DNA from: Paraphaeosphaeria minitans
Taxonomy: Eukaryota > Ascomycota > Dothideomycetes > Pleosporales > Didymosphaeriaceae
NCBI GenBank assembly: GCA_015832175.1
Contig: WJXW01000001.1
Location: forward strand, 4,960,001 to 5,024,000
Direction of reading: 5' to 3'
Length of the DNA stretch: 64,000 nucleotides
Below the pieces are notes generated by a model. The model had not been told where the DNA came from. It saw only the letters and a list, made by a program, of their open reading frames with translations, and did not search any database. The position numbers were made by a program, and so were the translations under genes. Shown in pieces: positions 32,260 to 42,136 of this stretch. Within the stretch, counting starts at the first letter, position 1. Each line of letters opens with the position of its first letter.

Positions 32260-33204
32260 ATGTGCTACGCGAACTTCACACAGCACTCTGGCTGTGGGCA
32301 CATTGGAGAATCTTCTACGCAGCTCGTAACGCTCTGCGACGAGGCCATTCAACGTCTCTATTCCTTGCGCGGTCCTAATTCGCCGTCTATCTCCTCTCCC
32401 ACTCAGCCAACAAGCTTCTTCCCGCCGGCCAAGCGTTCGGCGTCAAAGCGAAGGTTCTTGTCGCTTTCGCAGACGCTCTCGAGGACGTCTAGCATTGCGC
32501 CACGGTTTTCGCGCTCGAGTGGGTCGACGAGTGTAGATGGACGATCGGCGCCGCGATCAGCGGCTGCCAGTTTCTCACCCATCACGACTGTCGCTGCGGA
32601 CATTGACTACGCGAGTTTGCCCGTACATCAGCTCAATGCTGTGAAGTGTAGAGAGCTCATTTCGCGGAGCCAGGTGGCGAACAACATGGACGTATGTCCT
32701 GAGTGCAAAAAGGCGCTTGTGGATATGCGGAGCATGCTTGAGCGGTACGTTCCATCTCTACATGATAATCATTGGGGAGGAAGCTGACCTCGCCGCAGAT
32801 ACGACAAGACTGGCTCCATCCGCGGGACCACAGCCTTCGAGCAGTTCCTCCGCTTCGCCGACGACAGGAAATACACTACATATGGCGATGTGACGATCCC
32901 TGTACGCGACAGCGTAGCCGGCGAGCATGGCGCCATGCGGGCTATCGTTCTCGGGCACGCCTGTGATTCGCCCAATCTAAGAGAAAGAGGCGGAACTTGG
33001 CGCGATGTAGACGCGGAAACGCTTAGTGATCACCATGTGAGCCAAGCAAAAGGACCCCGACGCGCGATGGCTGTGGGACAGGCCATACATGGCCATCCGA
33101 GTGTGGCCGGCTTCTTGGTCGAAGGTGGAACGAACGGCTTGGGGTATTGGAAGGGTGATGATGTGAGCAGCTTGGCTACAAGCCGAGTGTTTCCTGGTAT
33201 GTGA
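32260..33204 (+). CDS. Hypothetical protein with Ser-rich middle region
   Basis: The model is join(32260..32744, 32799..33204), 296 residues; the 54-bp intron (GTACGT...CGCAG) joins SMLER to YDKTGSIRG in frame. The N-terminus MCYANFTQHSGCGHIGES has a Cys/His pattern seen in short fungal zinc-ribbon-like starts. The middle is Ser/Arg/Pro-rich. A CPEC motif occurs near residue 149 (NMDVCPECKKALVDM). The second exon has GYWKGDDVSSL near the end. I do not recognise the family. A strong GTATGT sits at the last codons before the stop, so a further intron and exon downstream are possible and the C-terminus given here is uncertain. Codon usage and the open frame across the intron support a real gene. 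Confidence 0.6.
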
Positions 33205-34241
33205 CGCACGATGCTCACTTTTCCTATCTATGGGAGGAGTTCAAGTTCAAGTTCCGTGTTAGTGATACGTATAGTTTGCGAGTTGTCTGAAGCGACGTGA
33301 TAGCGTTCCATAGATTTCTTTTGTTGCTCGAAGCTGTGTGACGAGACGATGGGTCGACAGTGAGTGGATTACTGAACTCAAATTTGTTGAGCGTAGAGAA
33401 ACTGATAACTTGAAAAGTAGGAAAAGCATTGTCTTCGGAGTCTTTCGATGTTTAGCAGCAGGAAGAGCGATTCGACAAGACCTCCTTGGTTACAATCCTA
33501 TAGCACATGATTTCATGGTTTGCATCGAGAACCAAATAGATCGTATACCCAGGTACTCGATGGAAACATAGACATGCAACTGTATGCTGACTGGCTATGC
33601 AGGTCATATCCGGCATAGTGCTGACGCCAGCTGCATACATACACGGATACATCCAGCATCGCTACTTCCGGACCCCACATGATGACTTTTAGTCGTCGAT
33701 TACTGTGCATTAATTCAACCCTCCTGAGGTGCCAATCATCGACATGGTATCCTAGTCTTTCCGTGGAACTAGTGGATTACTCACGTTTACACAAGTCGCT
33801 AAACCCCTGCGGATAGCGCCAGCCCCTTGCATTCCTCACCAAACCTGAGTCTCTGCACCTCCATGATTACGGCCGCAAACTTTCGCATAGTTGGTCCAAG
33901 TTTAGATCTGATCCTAGACCCACTCCAGTCTTCGTTCCAAGCTAAGGGCCTTCCCAATTCGTCAGGTTATCTCCGTTTCTACAAGATGGAGGGCCAGATG
34001 ACCGAGGCTCACGCCTCCAATGAAACCGCGACCCCCTTGGCTGACCGCTGATGCTCGGGGCTATTCCCGGCAAATTCTTGGAATAATGTTAAGCTATCAT
34101 CTCGCGGCTTAATCATCCTGCAAAGTTGACTTTAAATATGCAAAGGGTTAACCTGCTTCCACCAGGAGGGAGACGAAGCCTTCTCTTTGTCCGCCAAAGT
34201 CGCATATCAACAAGACCAGGAGCCTCTTCAATTTCCAACCC
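33205..34241. other. Intergenic region
   Basis: About 1.0 kb between two same-strand genes. It includes the promoter of the GH55 gene. Open frames are short and unrecognised. No repeats were noticed. Confidence 0.4.
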
Positions 34242-37001
34242 ATGAAGTTACTCCAGTATTTGCTGCATATAGCAGCAATCTTCTCCGCTGCAGAGGCAGG
34301 AATTGCACGACGGGACGATCCACTTGCGAAAGGTGCGCCCAAGTCTGCATATTGGCCTGTTCCGCCCCAGCCGAAAGGACCCACGAAGCCGTACGTTTTC
34401 GGCGATGCATCTGTAGGGATTCAGCTGACATTCCGACCACAGTGTTGCTCCCACCGGTCCCTCTGCTGTTAATCGCAACGCATCCTACGATCCCAGCGAC
34501 ATCAAACCAGCAAAGCCCATCAAGGTCGAAGCGAAGTTAAAGGCGGCGGCTGCATGCTCTGGCCCCTTGACCAGCAACCCTACTGGGTTCTGGATGGACC
34601 AGCAAGATCACACTGGAAACGCTCGTGGCTATGCTCCATTCTTGGTATGATCTATCGAATATATTGGAAGCTCTTCCGAGGATTAATCAATATAGGGTAC
34701 TTTCTACAACTACAAAACATACCGCAATGTCGTGAAAGACTATGGTGCGAAGGGGGACGGCACAGGTGACCAGACAGCTGCTATTCAAGATGCGCTCAAT
34801 GATGATAGCCAAGGTGGAAATCGGTATCAGGGCCCGCTTGCTGCTCAACCTGCACATGTATTCATCCCTGGCGGCACGTACCAGCTAGGCTCAAAACTTG
34901 ACCTGAGGAAAGGCACCATCATCATGGGAGATCCAAACAATCCTCCCGTACTGAAAGCCGTCGCTGGATTCCCTGGGGAAGTTCTTATCGATGGCTACGA
35001 CGCCGCGAGTGCGCCTGAGACATCATTTATGACTCAGTTGCGCAACGTTGTTGTTGAGTGAGTTTTTGTCTGCCTCAACGAGATGACGTTCAAATTGATC
35101 ATCGCAGCACTACTGCTCTTTCACCGAGCCAAAAAATTACAGCGCTTCGTTGGGGAGTTGCCCAGGGCTGCGCTTTGGGCAATGTAAAAATTAACATGCC
35201 CTCCAGCTCCACCGGCCATACTGGTATTTGGCTACAAGCCGGCTCCACGATCGCAGTGACGGACGTGCAAATCACAGGTGGGGCTATCGGCATCCAAAAC
35301 AACAACCAGCAAGTCATCTTCAAGAACATCTACTTCAAGTACTGCACGACGGCATACGTCGCATCCGGCGGTTTCAACTCCCTATTGCAAGGCGTCACCT
35401 TCGACACTTGTGGTGTTGGAATCGATGCTACAGTATCTCCACCCAAGGGCCACGGCGATGTCATCCTTCTGGACTCTGAGAGCAAGAACTCAGGTAACAC
35501 GGTCGTTTTCCGGGATTCGTCAAATGATTCGGGAAATCGCAACAATCAGATGGTAATTCAAAACCTCAAGCATGATACGAATAACCCGATAGTAGTGAAG
35601 TCGAATGGCCAAGTCGTGCTCGCGGCGCAGCCAACAGTTACGACCTGGGTCTGGGGTAATGCCTCTCCAGGGCAGTACCAAACAGGTGTTACCTACTCGA
35701 ACTCGCGACCCGCGAGCCTGCTTGATACTGCGGGCAAGTTCTTTCTGAAAGATGCACCGACATTTGCAGGTTACGCCAAAGATCAGATTGTTAACGTCAA
35801 GGACGCTGGATTCAATGTAAAGGGCGACGGAAGGACGGATGACTCTGCAGCTCTTAACGCGATTCTGCAACAAAATGCTGCCAACTGCAAGATAACGTAT
35901 TTCCACCAACGTCCATGGTACGGTGATGAATTGTGTTGCTAACAAATGATAGATACTTCCCTTACGGCGTATATGTCGTGCTTTCGACTTTATTCATTCC
36001 ACCCGGCAGTCGCATCGTTGGTGAAGCTTGGCCCGTCATCAGTGGAGCAGGCGACAGGTTCAGAGACGCTAACAACCCCCTTCCGGTCGTCAAGATTGGG
36101 AATGCCAACGATGTCGGTGTCGCTCAGATCTCAGACATGCGCTTCACGGTTGCAGAGCCGCTGGCTGGGGCAAAAATCATGGAGTGGAATATGGCCGGTG
36201 CGTCTAACGGAGACGTCGGAATCTGGAACTCGATCCTAAATATCGGCGGTATGCGGGACTCAACAGTATCAGTCCAGTGCCAATCTCAGAATCCCTGCCA
36301 GGCGGCGCACACGGGCATGCATCTGACCTCGACTAGCTCGGTATACGCGCAAAACGGTACGTCGGTCTCAATCTTCCTTCTCCAAGCGGGTACTAACGAT
36401 CGCAACAGTTTGGGTCTGGACGGCAGACCACGACGAAGACCAAACGTCAGGGAATCTTATCATTTCCACCGGACGCGGTATCCTCGTAGAGGCCACGAAA
36501 GCAACGTGGCTAGTGGGCACTGGCTCTGAACACCATTGGCTCTACGGATATAACTTCAACAACGCCAGGAATGTGTATGCTGGTCTGCTACAAGTGGAGT
36601 CCCCCTACATGCAGGGCCGGGGCGCCGTCCAAGTCGCACCAGCCCCATGGACTGCACGCAACGGCGACCCTGATTTCAGTTGGTGCGATGGAGGCGATGG
36701 GTATTGTCGCTCCTCCGTTGGCATCAATGTGCAGAACTCGCAGAACATTAACTTGTACTCGTCTTCGACTTGGGCGTTCTTCGATGGGCCTTGGGACGGG
36801 AATTATGGTAACCAGTGCGCGAACCAGGATTGCCAGCAGAACATGAATCGTGTGGCTGGCAGTACGAGCTCATTGGCTTGGTACGGAGTCAATACAAAGG
36901 CAGGGAAAACGATGATATTAGATGAGAAGGCGAATCCACAGACGGTTAACAATCCCGGTGGTTGGGGTGGAAACTTGGTGGCGTACCGACAGTTTGCATA
37001 G
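34242..37001 (+). CDS. Secreted exo-beta-1,3-glucanase, glycoside hydrolase family 55
   Basis: The six-exon model is join(34242..34390, 34443..34644, 34696..35057, 35108..35896, 35953..36356, 36409..37001), 832 residues. A signal peptide (MKLLQYLLHIAAIFSAAEA) comes first. Two pectate-lyase-like right-handed beta-helix domains follow. Each opens with the GH55 marker: VKDYGAKGDGTGDQTAAI in the first and FNVKGDGRTDDSAAL in the second. Other family segments are YQLGSKLDLRKGTIIMGDP, WGVAQGCALGNV, FPYGVYVV, IPPGSRIVGEAW, VWTADHDED and SEHHWLYGYNF. The enzyme releases glucose or gentiobiose from beta-1,3-glucans such as laminarin, callose or the fungal wall. For intron 4 the donor GTATTT at 35897 was chosen because it restores CKITYFPYGV; the unspliced frame runs into a stop. 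The protein looks intact and full length. Confidence 0.93.
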
Positions 37002-37210
37002 AAGGCCCAGGTGTTATTTCAGTGGAACTGGATATAAAGAGGCTGCCAGATGCAATGGGATATACTCCTAGTAACTTGACGAAATGAACGCCCTTAGCTT
37101 ACGCCCACTTAATTTTTTTATTCATCACAAGAGAACGAGAGCCCGTTAGAGAGAAAAAAAAAGAATTTTGTTTCCGCCTCCGCAGGTTTGTGATAGCAGG
37201 CTTGGATATC

Positions 37211-38376
37211 TCACAGGTGAAAAACCTCCACAGGATGTGGCTGCACTAGACGAAACCCTGAGAAGCGTAGCCACACGTGCTTAAGCCAGTCTAACACCCT
37301 TGTTCTCCTTGCAAGTATCGTCGCTACAATAACGGTCACTAGAGTAGCACATTGATCTAAATCCAGGAGGCTAGCCCCTGTGCGCGGGAATACGGACTTC
37401 CGCGTGACCCCAAGACCCAACCAAAAGGCCATCTGCAAGAGTACGAACACAACCAGTCTCTTAACTCGTGGGCGCTTCTCAAAGAACCGGTACGGATAGC
37501 GGTCTCTTAGTCTCTCTACCTTGATGCAAGAGTGCAAGATGTTCAACAACAGCAGGGCATACACTGTAATTGTGAATCCTCCACTGACATACGGCTCCGC
37601 AAGTGTTTCGCAGTTTAGACTGTGACCCAACTGTAGAAATATCGAGAGCATCCACTGCCTTGAGCCAGAGGGGAAGTAGTCGCCGTCAACCCACTTGTCG
37701 AGGTCCGGCAGTGACGCAAACCGCCTGGCTGTACACATAGTGAAGGTACCGATGAGGATCACAAGCATAGCCGCATCTAACGTCGGGTCGACTTTGCATC
37801 TAATGAATCGGTGAAGTAAGTCAAGAATCGCCACCGTGGGGTAGGCCAGTACAGCAAGGAATTCGCCGTCGATCGCATCATTGTCGAATTTGTCCTGTTT
37901 CCGGACAGCGTCGCTGTGGTTGTTGTAATTTGCGTGCCAGATAGAGGATAGAGAAGACACGTAGAGGGTGAACAACCACGCAAGGTACGCCCCAGGCCCA
38001 TACCACCCGGACACTTCATATGCATCAGCCTGCACTGCAATCTGTTTCTCCGCATAGGAGAGACACGGAGATGTCGAATTGGGCATCAAGTGATCGACAT
38101 CGACAAGACACCACCAGAGACTGCCATGACGGCCCACTGCAGCCAGTAGATCCAGTTCTGTGGGTACCAAATAACCGATGTGAGGTCCCAGAGGAGGCAA
38201 AGAAGGGCAAATACGGTTCCTCTACGGAATGATATCATCAAGCTGGGGGTTCAGTCAGTAGGTGAGAGTTTGGCGATCGTTTGGCTCACGTACAGTTGTA
38301 GGCCGACATCGATGAGACTCTCCCGCGAATGGAATATTCTTCTATCCGGCTTCTCTCCTAAACTGCGGCCTGGCAT
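37211..38376 (-). CDS. Polytopic membrane protein of unknown function (one uncertain junction)
   Basis: Exon 1 is complement(38294..38376), starting MPGRSLGEKPD, with a GTACGTGAG donor and a CCCAG acceptor at 38243-38245. Exon 2 begins at 38242 and reads MISFRRGTVFALLCLLWDL but meets a TGA at 38086-38088. The remaining protein lies in another frame open to 37211: CLSYAEKQIAVQADAYEVSGW, then several hydrophobic spans (GAYLAWLFTLYVSSL, AMLVILIGTFTM, VYALLLLNILHS, LVVFVLLQMAFWLGLGV). Joining the two needs either a weak-donor intron or a one-base frameshift near 38090. A direct repeat GTCGAT-GTCGAT sits at that point and could have caused slippage. About five to six membrane helices are visible in total. 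The family is not recognised. It is convergent with GH55 and lies 209 bp away. Confidence 0.55.
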
Positions 38377-38926
38377 AGCTTTGATCCGGGCGAAGATCCC
38401 AAATTCAACAACGAGATTTGCCGGTCAATGGGCAATAGCACGGTCAGTCATAATGAGAGCTTTATTGCTGGGGCCTCGTAAATCCCTCGTCCTAGCCACG
38501 CTCAGCCTGGCGCTCAGCCCCCACCATCCTCGTATTGCTTGTTCAACCTCACCTTGCATCCAATCATCTCAAGCTGGGTCGCAGCTGAAGCGATTTGTAA
38601 GCTACTAACCTGGCTGTTACGTATCTGCACAACGTCATTTTCAGAGTATGCCAATGAAGCCATGCCTTTTGCCATTGGCGACAGCGCACTATCATCAAGA
38701 ACTTTGCTATTGCACCCACGAAAGTGATAGTTTCTGGTTTGCTTAGCGAAGCTGTGTAATCAAAACCGCTTCCCTTCACAGTGGACGCCACCACAGCACT
38801 GCGTGCATGTCCGAATACCTCCTAAACCGTATTTTCTGCGTAACACAAGAGCGCTAAAATATTCATAGTCGGGGGGTATCAAAGTCTATCCATCAAACGC
38901 AACGCAACGCAACGCTCCAATCCAAT
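38377..38926. other. Intergenic region between two minus-strand genes
   Basis: These 550 bp lie between the FRE-type reductase 3' end and the start of the membrane protein gene. A minus-strand frame at 38564-38794 is open but unrecognised. A short CAACG repeat occurs at about 38900-38915. No gene is supported. Confidence 0.4.
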
Positions 38927-40960
38927 CTACCACTCTAGCCGATCATCGCATGTCAGCCTCACATCCCCCCTCTCATCACCCTTCCACACATCAGTGCCCC
39001 TGTTCACGCCAGCAATTATACTCCTCACATCACTGATCATGCCGCCAGGTCCAGAAGCGAAGACATCAGTTCGTCCTCGCACCGTGCTCCCCACGAATCC
39101 TTTCACAATCATCTTCAGATCCGGACGCGCCTGCGTGTGGTCAAGGTTCAGCTCTGACTTGGAAACGCCGTGCACGCTTAGCGCGGAGCTCACCGACACA
39201 GACGATGAAAATGTCGAGTTGGCGACGGGTGTGATATCCTTGGCGGGCAAGCACGGCGTCTCGATTGCCTTTTCGCTGACGGTGGGAACGTCGGGTTCGT
39301 AGTGGTCTTCCGCGGTACGCGTGACGTAGATCTGCATGCCAGCGCGCAGGTTGCGGCACTTTTGCTTGAGGATGGAGAGCTCGGGGGCGACCCAGTCAAT
39401 ATCGCCGCGCTGGCGGATCACCCACACGAGCGAGATCTTACGGTAGCGGTTCTGGGGCTTGGAAGCGATGTCCAGGAGAACCGGGAGAACGTAGGTGATG
39501 CCGGTTCCGCCGGCAATGCAGAGAATGTTGGAGTCGGAGGCGAGATCGCGCATGGTATGTTCGCCATACGGGCCTTGCAGCACGACCGATAGCCTAGCAT
39601 TGCCTATGAGACCTTCGTGCGATTCCTGCGGATCGATGGCACGAGCAGTGCGTTTGGCGGAGAGTTCGGCGATCTTTTGTGTTTCGCCTCCTTTGGCGCG
39701 GAAAATATACGAGTGTCGCTGAGTGTCTGCACTGTAGACAGGTAGACTGAGCGGTGTAAAGGGGTGCGCCTGCCAGATGCTGCCTTCAGGAAACATGAGA
39801 TAAAAGTGCTGACCGACCGCCCAAGCGTCCTGAGGATGATCGAAGTCGAGGCGAACGACATCTCCATGGATCTGGTTTTTGAAGAAGGTAATATCCGCAG
39901 GCGCCGCACGGAAGCCCATGTGGCCAGATGGAAGGAAGTTGTAGTGCAGCAGAGCGGTCCTACCGAGGCGGATGGCGCGGTCAAGCAACCAGACAACCAG
40001 ACCAGGAATCAAGAAAACCTTCAGCTGCTCCCAGTGGCCCCAGCATGCACCGATGTAGACCATGGCGAGGACGTAGTGCAATTTGCGGAACACCTCATAG
40101 CCAGTAGCGCGGACTCCCCACGGAGTCGAGAGGACGACAATGAGTAGAAGCAAGATCATAGCGACTACGCCCCAGATCATATAGAGTTGTTTGATCCATT
40201 CAATACCGACTGTGGGTTGAGGTTGGTACAGTCGAAGTTCCACGACGCACCAGCCAACGGTGTGGACTGACGACTGAAGAAAAATAACGTATCCTAGCCA
40301 GCGGTGGAGAAAGTTGAAGCTCTGATAAGGGAGACCCGTTACGAGTGATAGAATAGACTCGCGGCTCGCGAGCATGATGGATAAAGGGGTCAACGCGTAC
40401 GCCAGGACACCAACTCGATCTGCAAGTGGACCGAGACTTGTGCGTGTGTTGTAGACTCCAGGAGTTTTCTTGACAGGTGTAACCCAGATGCCATAGTGAA
40501 TGCCCACAAACGACCAGATGGTTAAGTAGCCAACCAGTGTGACGAGAGTAAGGACCTGAGTGCGCATCACGCGGCCAAAGAGGGCGCGACTGGCGTCCGG
40601 GAGCAGATACTGGCGGGCATAGGTAGGAGCAGCGGCGGTAAAGCGCTGGAACGTACTCGATCTCTTGTTGTCTTCCTCCCCCGCAAACTGATTTGGGAGT
40701 GCTACGCCTGATGGTTGTGAGCGCAGCAAGTGTCGTCCGATGGCCCAGATGACGAGAATGCCGCCGATGGTTGTCCAGATGATGCCGGTGTAGTACATGC
40801 CCAGGTCGTGGGCGGCGTACACCACGTCCAGATACTTGCAAGAACCCGCATCATTGGCACAGGGCACGACGCGGTCGGCGTATCCCCAGTGGTACTCGAC
40901 GGTCGCGGCAGATGACATGTCTTGGATGTGGCGCGCAGCCAGCATCTTGAGGTCGGCCAT
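38927..40960 (-). CDS. Ferric/cupric-chelate reductase (FRE family)
   Basis: A single exon of 677 residues from the ATG at 40958-40960; the frame is open further upstream but only with non-ATG codons. The N-terminal part (1-130) has one membrane helix (57-75). The ferric reductase transmembrane domain covers about 130-330 and carries the bis-heme histidines His219 and His233 (LHRWLGYVIF...SVH) and His295 and His309 (KLHYVLAM...WGHW), each pair 14 residues apart. The FAD-binding motif HPFTPLSLP is at 399-407. NADPH-binding motifs follow: GGTGITYVLP and, near the end, ASGPGGM. Such enzymes reduce Fe3+ or Cu2+ at the plasma membrane before uptake. The neighbour in divergent orientation is a Ctr copper transporter, which points to Cu2+ reduction as its job here. 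No separate Fet3/Ftr1 genes are present in the window. Confidence 0.93.
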   Translation of the reverse strand: MADLKMLAARHIQDMSSAATVEYHWGYADRVVPCANDAGSCKYLDVVYAAHDLGMYYTGIIWTTIGGILVIWAIGRHLLRSQPSGVALPNQFAGEEDNKRSSTFQRFTAAAPTYARQYLLPDASRALFGRVMRTQVLTLVTLVGYLTIWSFVGIHYGIWVTPVKKTPGVYNTRTSLGPLADRVGVLAYALTPLSIMLASRESILSLVTGLPYQSFNFLHRWLGYVIFLQSSVHTVGWCVVELRLYQPQPTVGIEWIKQLYMIWGVVAMILLLLIVVLSTPWGVRATGYEVFRKLHYVLAMVYIGACWGHWEQLKVFLIPGLVVWLLDRAIRLGRTALLHYNFLPSGHMGFRAAPADITFFKNQIHGDVVRLDFDHPQDAWAVGQHFYLMFPEGSIWQAHPFTPLSLPVYSADTQRHSYIFRAKGGETQKIAELSAKRTARAIDPQESHEGLIGNARLSVVLQGPYGEHTMRDLASDSNILCIAGGTGITYVLPVLLDIASKPQNRYRKISLVWVIRQRGDIDWVAPELSILKQKCRNLRAGMQIYVTRTAEDHYEPDVPTVSEKAIETPCLPAKDITPVANSTFSSSVSVSSALSVHGVSKSELNLDHTQARPDLKMIVKGFVGSTVRGRTDVFASGPGGMISDVRSIIAGVNRGTDVWKGDERGDVRLTCDDRLEW

Positions 40961-41419
40961 GCTTGGTGGATGGGCAAGATGGCTGCACGAAGACTGGCAA
41001 CGATTGCTGCTGGCCGACCCGGGCGCGCCATGGTGGTATATAACGCCGCCATCCCGCCGGTCCGCCAACTGATGGCTCCCGTGTTTCCATGTCGGAAGTG
41101 ACAGAGTGAGCGGTGCCAAGCGTCTGGCCAGCGGGATGGTTGGCGGCACTCAGCGTGTTTCCGGCCAGTGCGCGTGCGTTTGAGCAAGTTCCCCCACTCT
41201 TTCAATACACCAGGAGTCTTCACCGGAGTACATTTTGCGATGCCATCACCAGTGCAATCGTGCGCAGCCGCCCGGCATATGTATAACGTTGCTGTCTCTG
41301 GGCCGGCGAGCCCTTTTGTTAGGCTGCTGTAGAAGCACTTTCTCGACATCGTCATCGGATTGCCTCCTCAAGGCTCACAGCACCCGTCCACCATATCGCA
41401 CGCCCACAATTCCACCGCC
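40961..41419. promoter_or_regulatory. Divergent promoter between metalloreductase and copper transporter genes
   Basis: The 459-bp gap must serve both genes. A TATATAA element is at 41037-41043, 77-83 bp before the reductase ATG. On the transporter side GTATAA near 41281 is a possible TATA. TGAGCAAG at 41181-41188 is one base off the reverse complement of the yeast Mac1 copper-response element TTTGCTCA. That single near match is weak evidence. Fungal copper sensors of the Mac1/Cuf1 type would be the expected regulators. Confidence 0.45.
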
Positions 41420-42038
41420 ATGACCATGGGCGCCGGCGCATGCCAGATGGAGGTACGGCCGCCTCTCTTACTCCTCAACTGTACCTGCTAGGTAGACTGA
41501 CAGGCTGCAGATGCTCTGGAACTGGCGCATCGTCGACTCGTGCATCCTTGCTGAGTCCTGGCACATCAAGAGCAACGCCATGTTCGCCGCAAGCTGCGTC
41601 GGCGCCGCACTCCTGGTCGTCGCCCTCGAATTTCTCCGCCGATTGAGTTCGGAATGGGACGCCTTTCTCCTTCGCCAGTTTCAGCGACAGTTGCGCATCC
41701 AGCAGGGCGCCCTCGCCGGTGCCGCTTCCTCAAGCTGCTGCGACGGGCCGGCGGCGACACTCGGGACTCAATATGCTACATTCCGCGCCACCTCTACCCA
41801 GCAGCTCGTTCGGGCCATCATCCATGGCATCGCGTTGGGCCTAGCCTACTTGCTCATGTTGATCGTGATGTCGTTCAATGGCTTCATCTTCATCTCGGTA
41901 ATACTGGGCGCAGTTTTGGGAAAATTTCTCTGCGACTGGATGGTGGTGCGACTGCCGTTCGAGGCAGTAGACAGAAAAGATGAGGACCAGCAAAGGACGT
42001 CAGTTGCAGCAGCAGGGCCGACTGGATGTTGTGCGTGA
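41420..42038 (+). CDS. Ctr-type high-affinity copper transporter
   Basis: The model is join(41420..41452, 41511..42038), 186 residues; the 58-bp intron (GTACGG...CTGCAG) fuses an 11-residue Met-rich leader MTMGAGACQME to MLWNWRIVDSC. Ctr hallmarks are present: the N-terminal Met cluster, SWHIKSN before helix 1 (about 33-52), the MxxxM copper gate MLIVM at 127-131 in helix 2, and GxxxG (GAVLG, 144-148) in helix 3. A CC pair at 87-88 and the C-terminal GCC are further copper-binding candidates. The protein forms a trimer that admits Cu+ at the plasma membrane (or a vacuolar membrane). It sits divergent from the FRE-type reductase that would supply Cu+. Length matches short fungal Ctr proteins. 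Confidence 0.92.
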
Positions 42039-42136
42039 GGGGGGAGGAACCTGTGGATGTCAAGACATGATACCCAATGACGAAATGTTATACGAATTAC
42101 AATTTGAACCTTGTCCCTAACCCTACTCGTGCATTC

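Noticed and set aside
38927..41149. Longer 740-codon version of the metalloreductase
   Set aside because: The upstream extension starts with GTG, is not conserved-looking and would cover the promoter; the ATG at 40960 is used.
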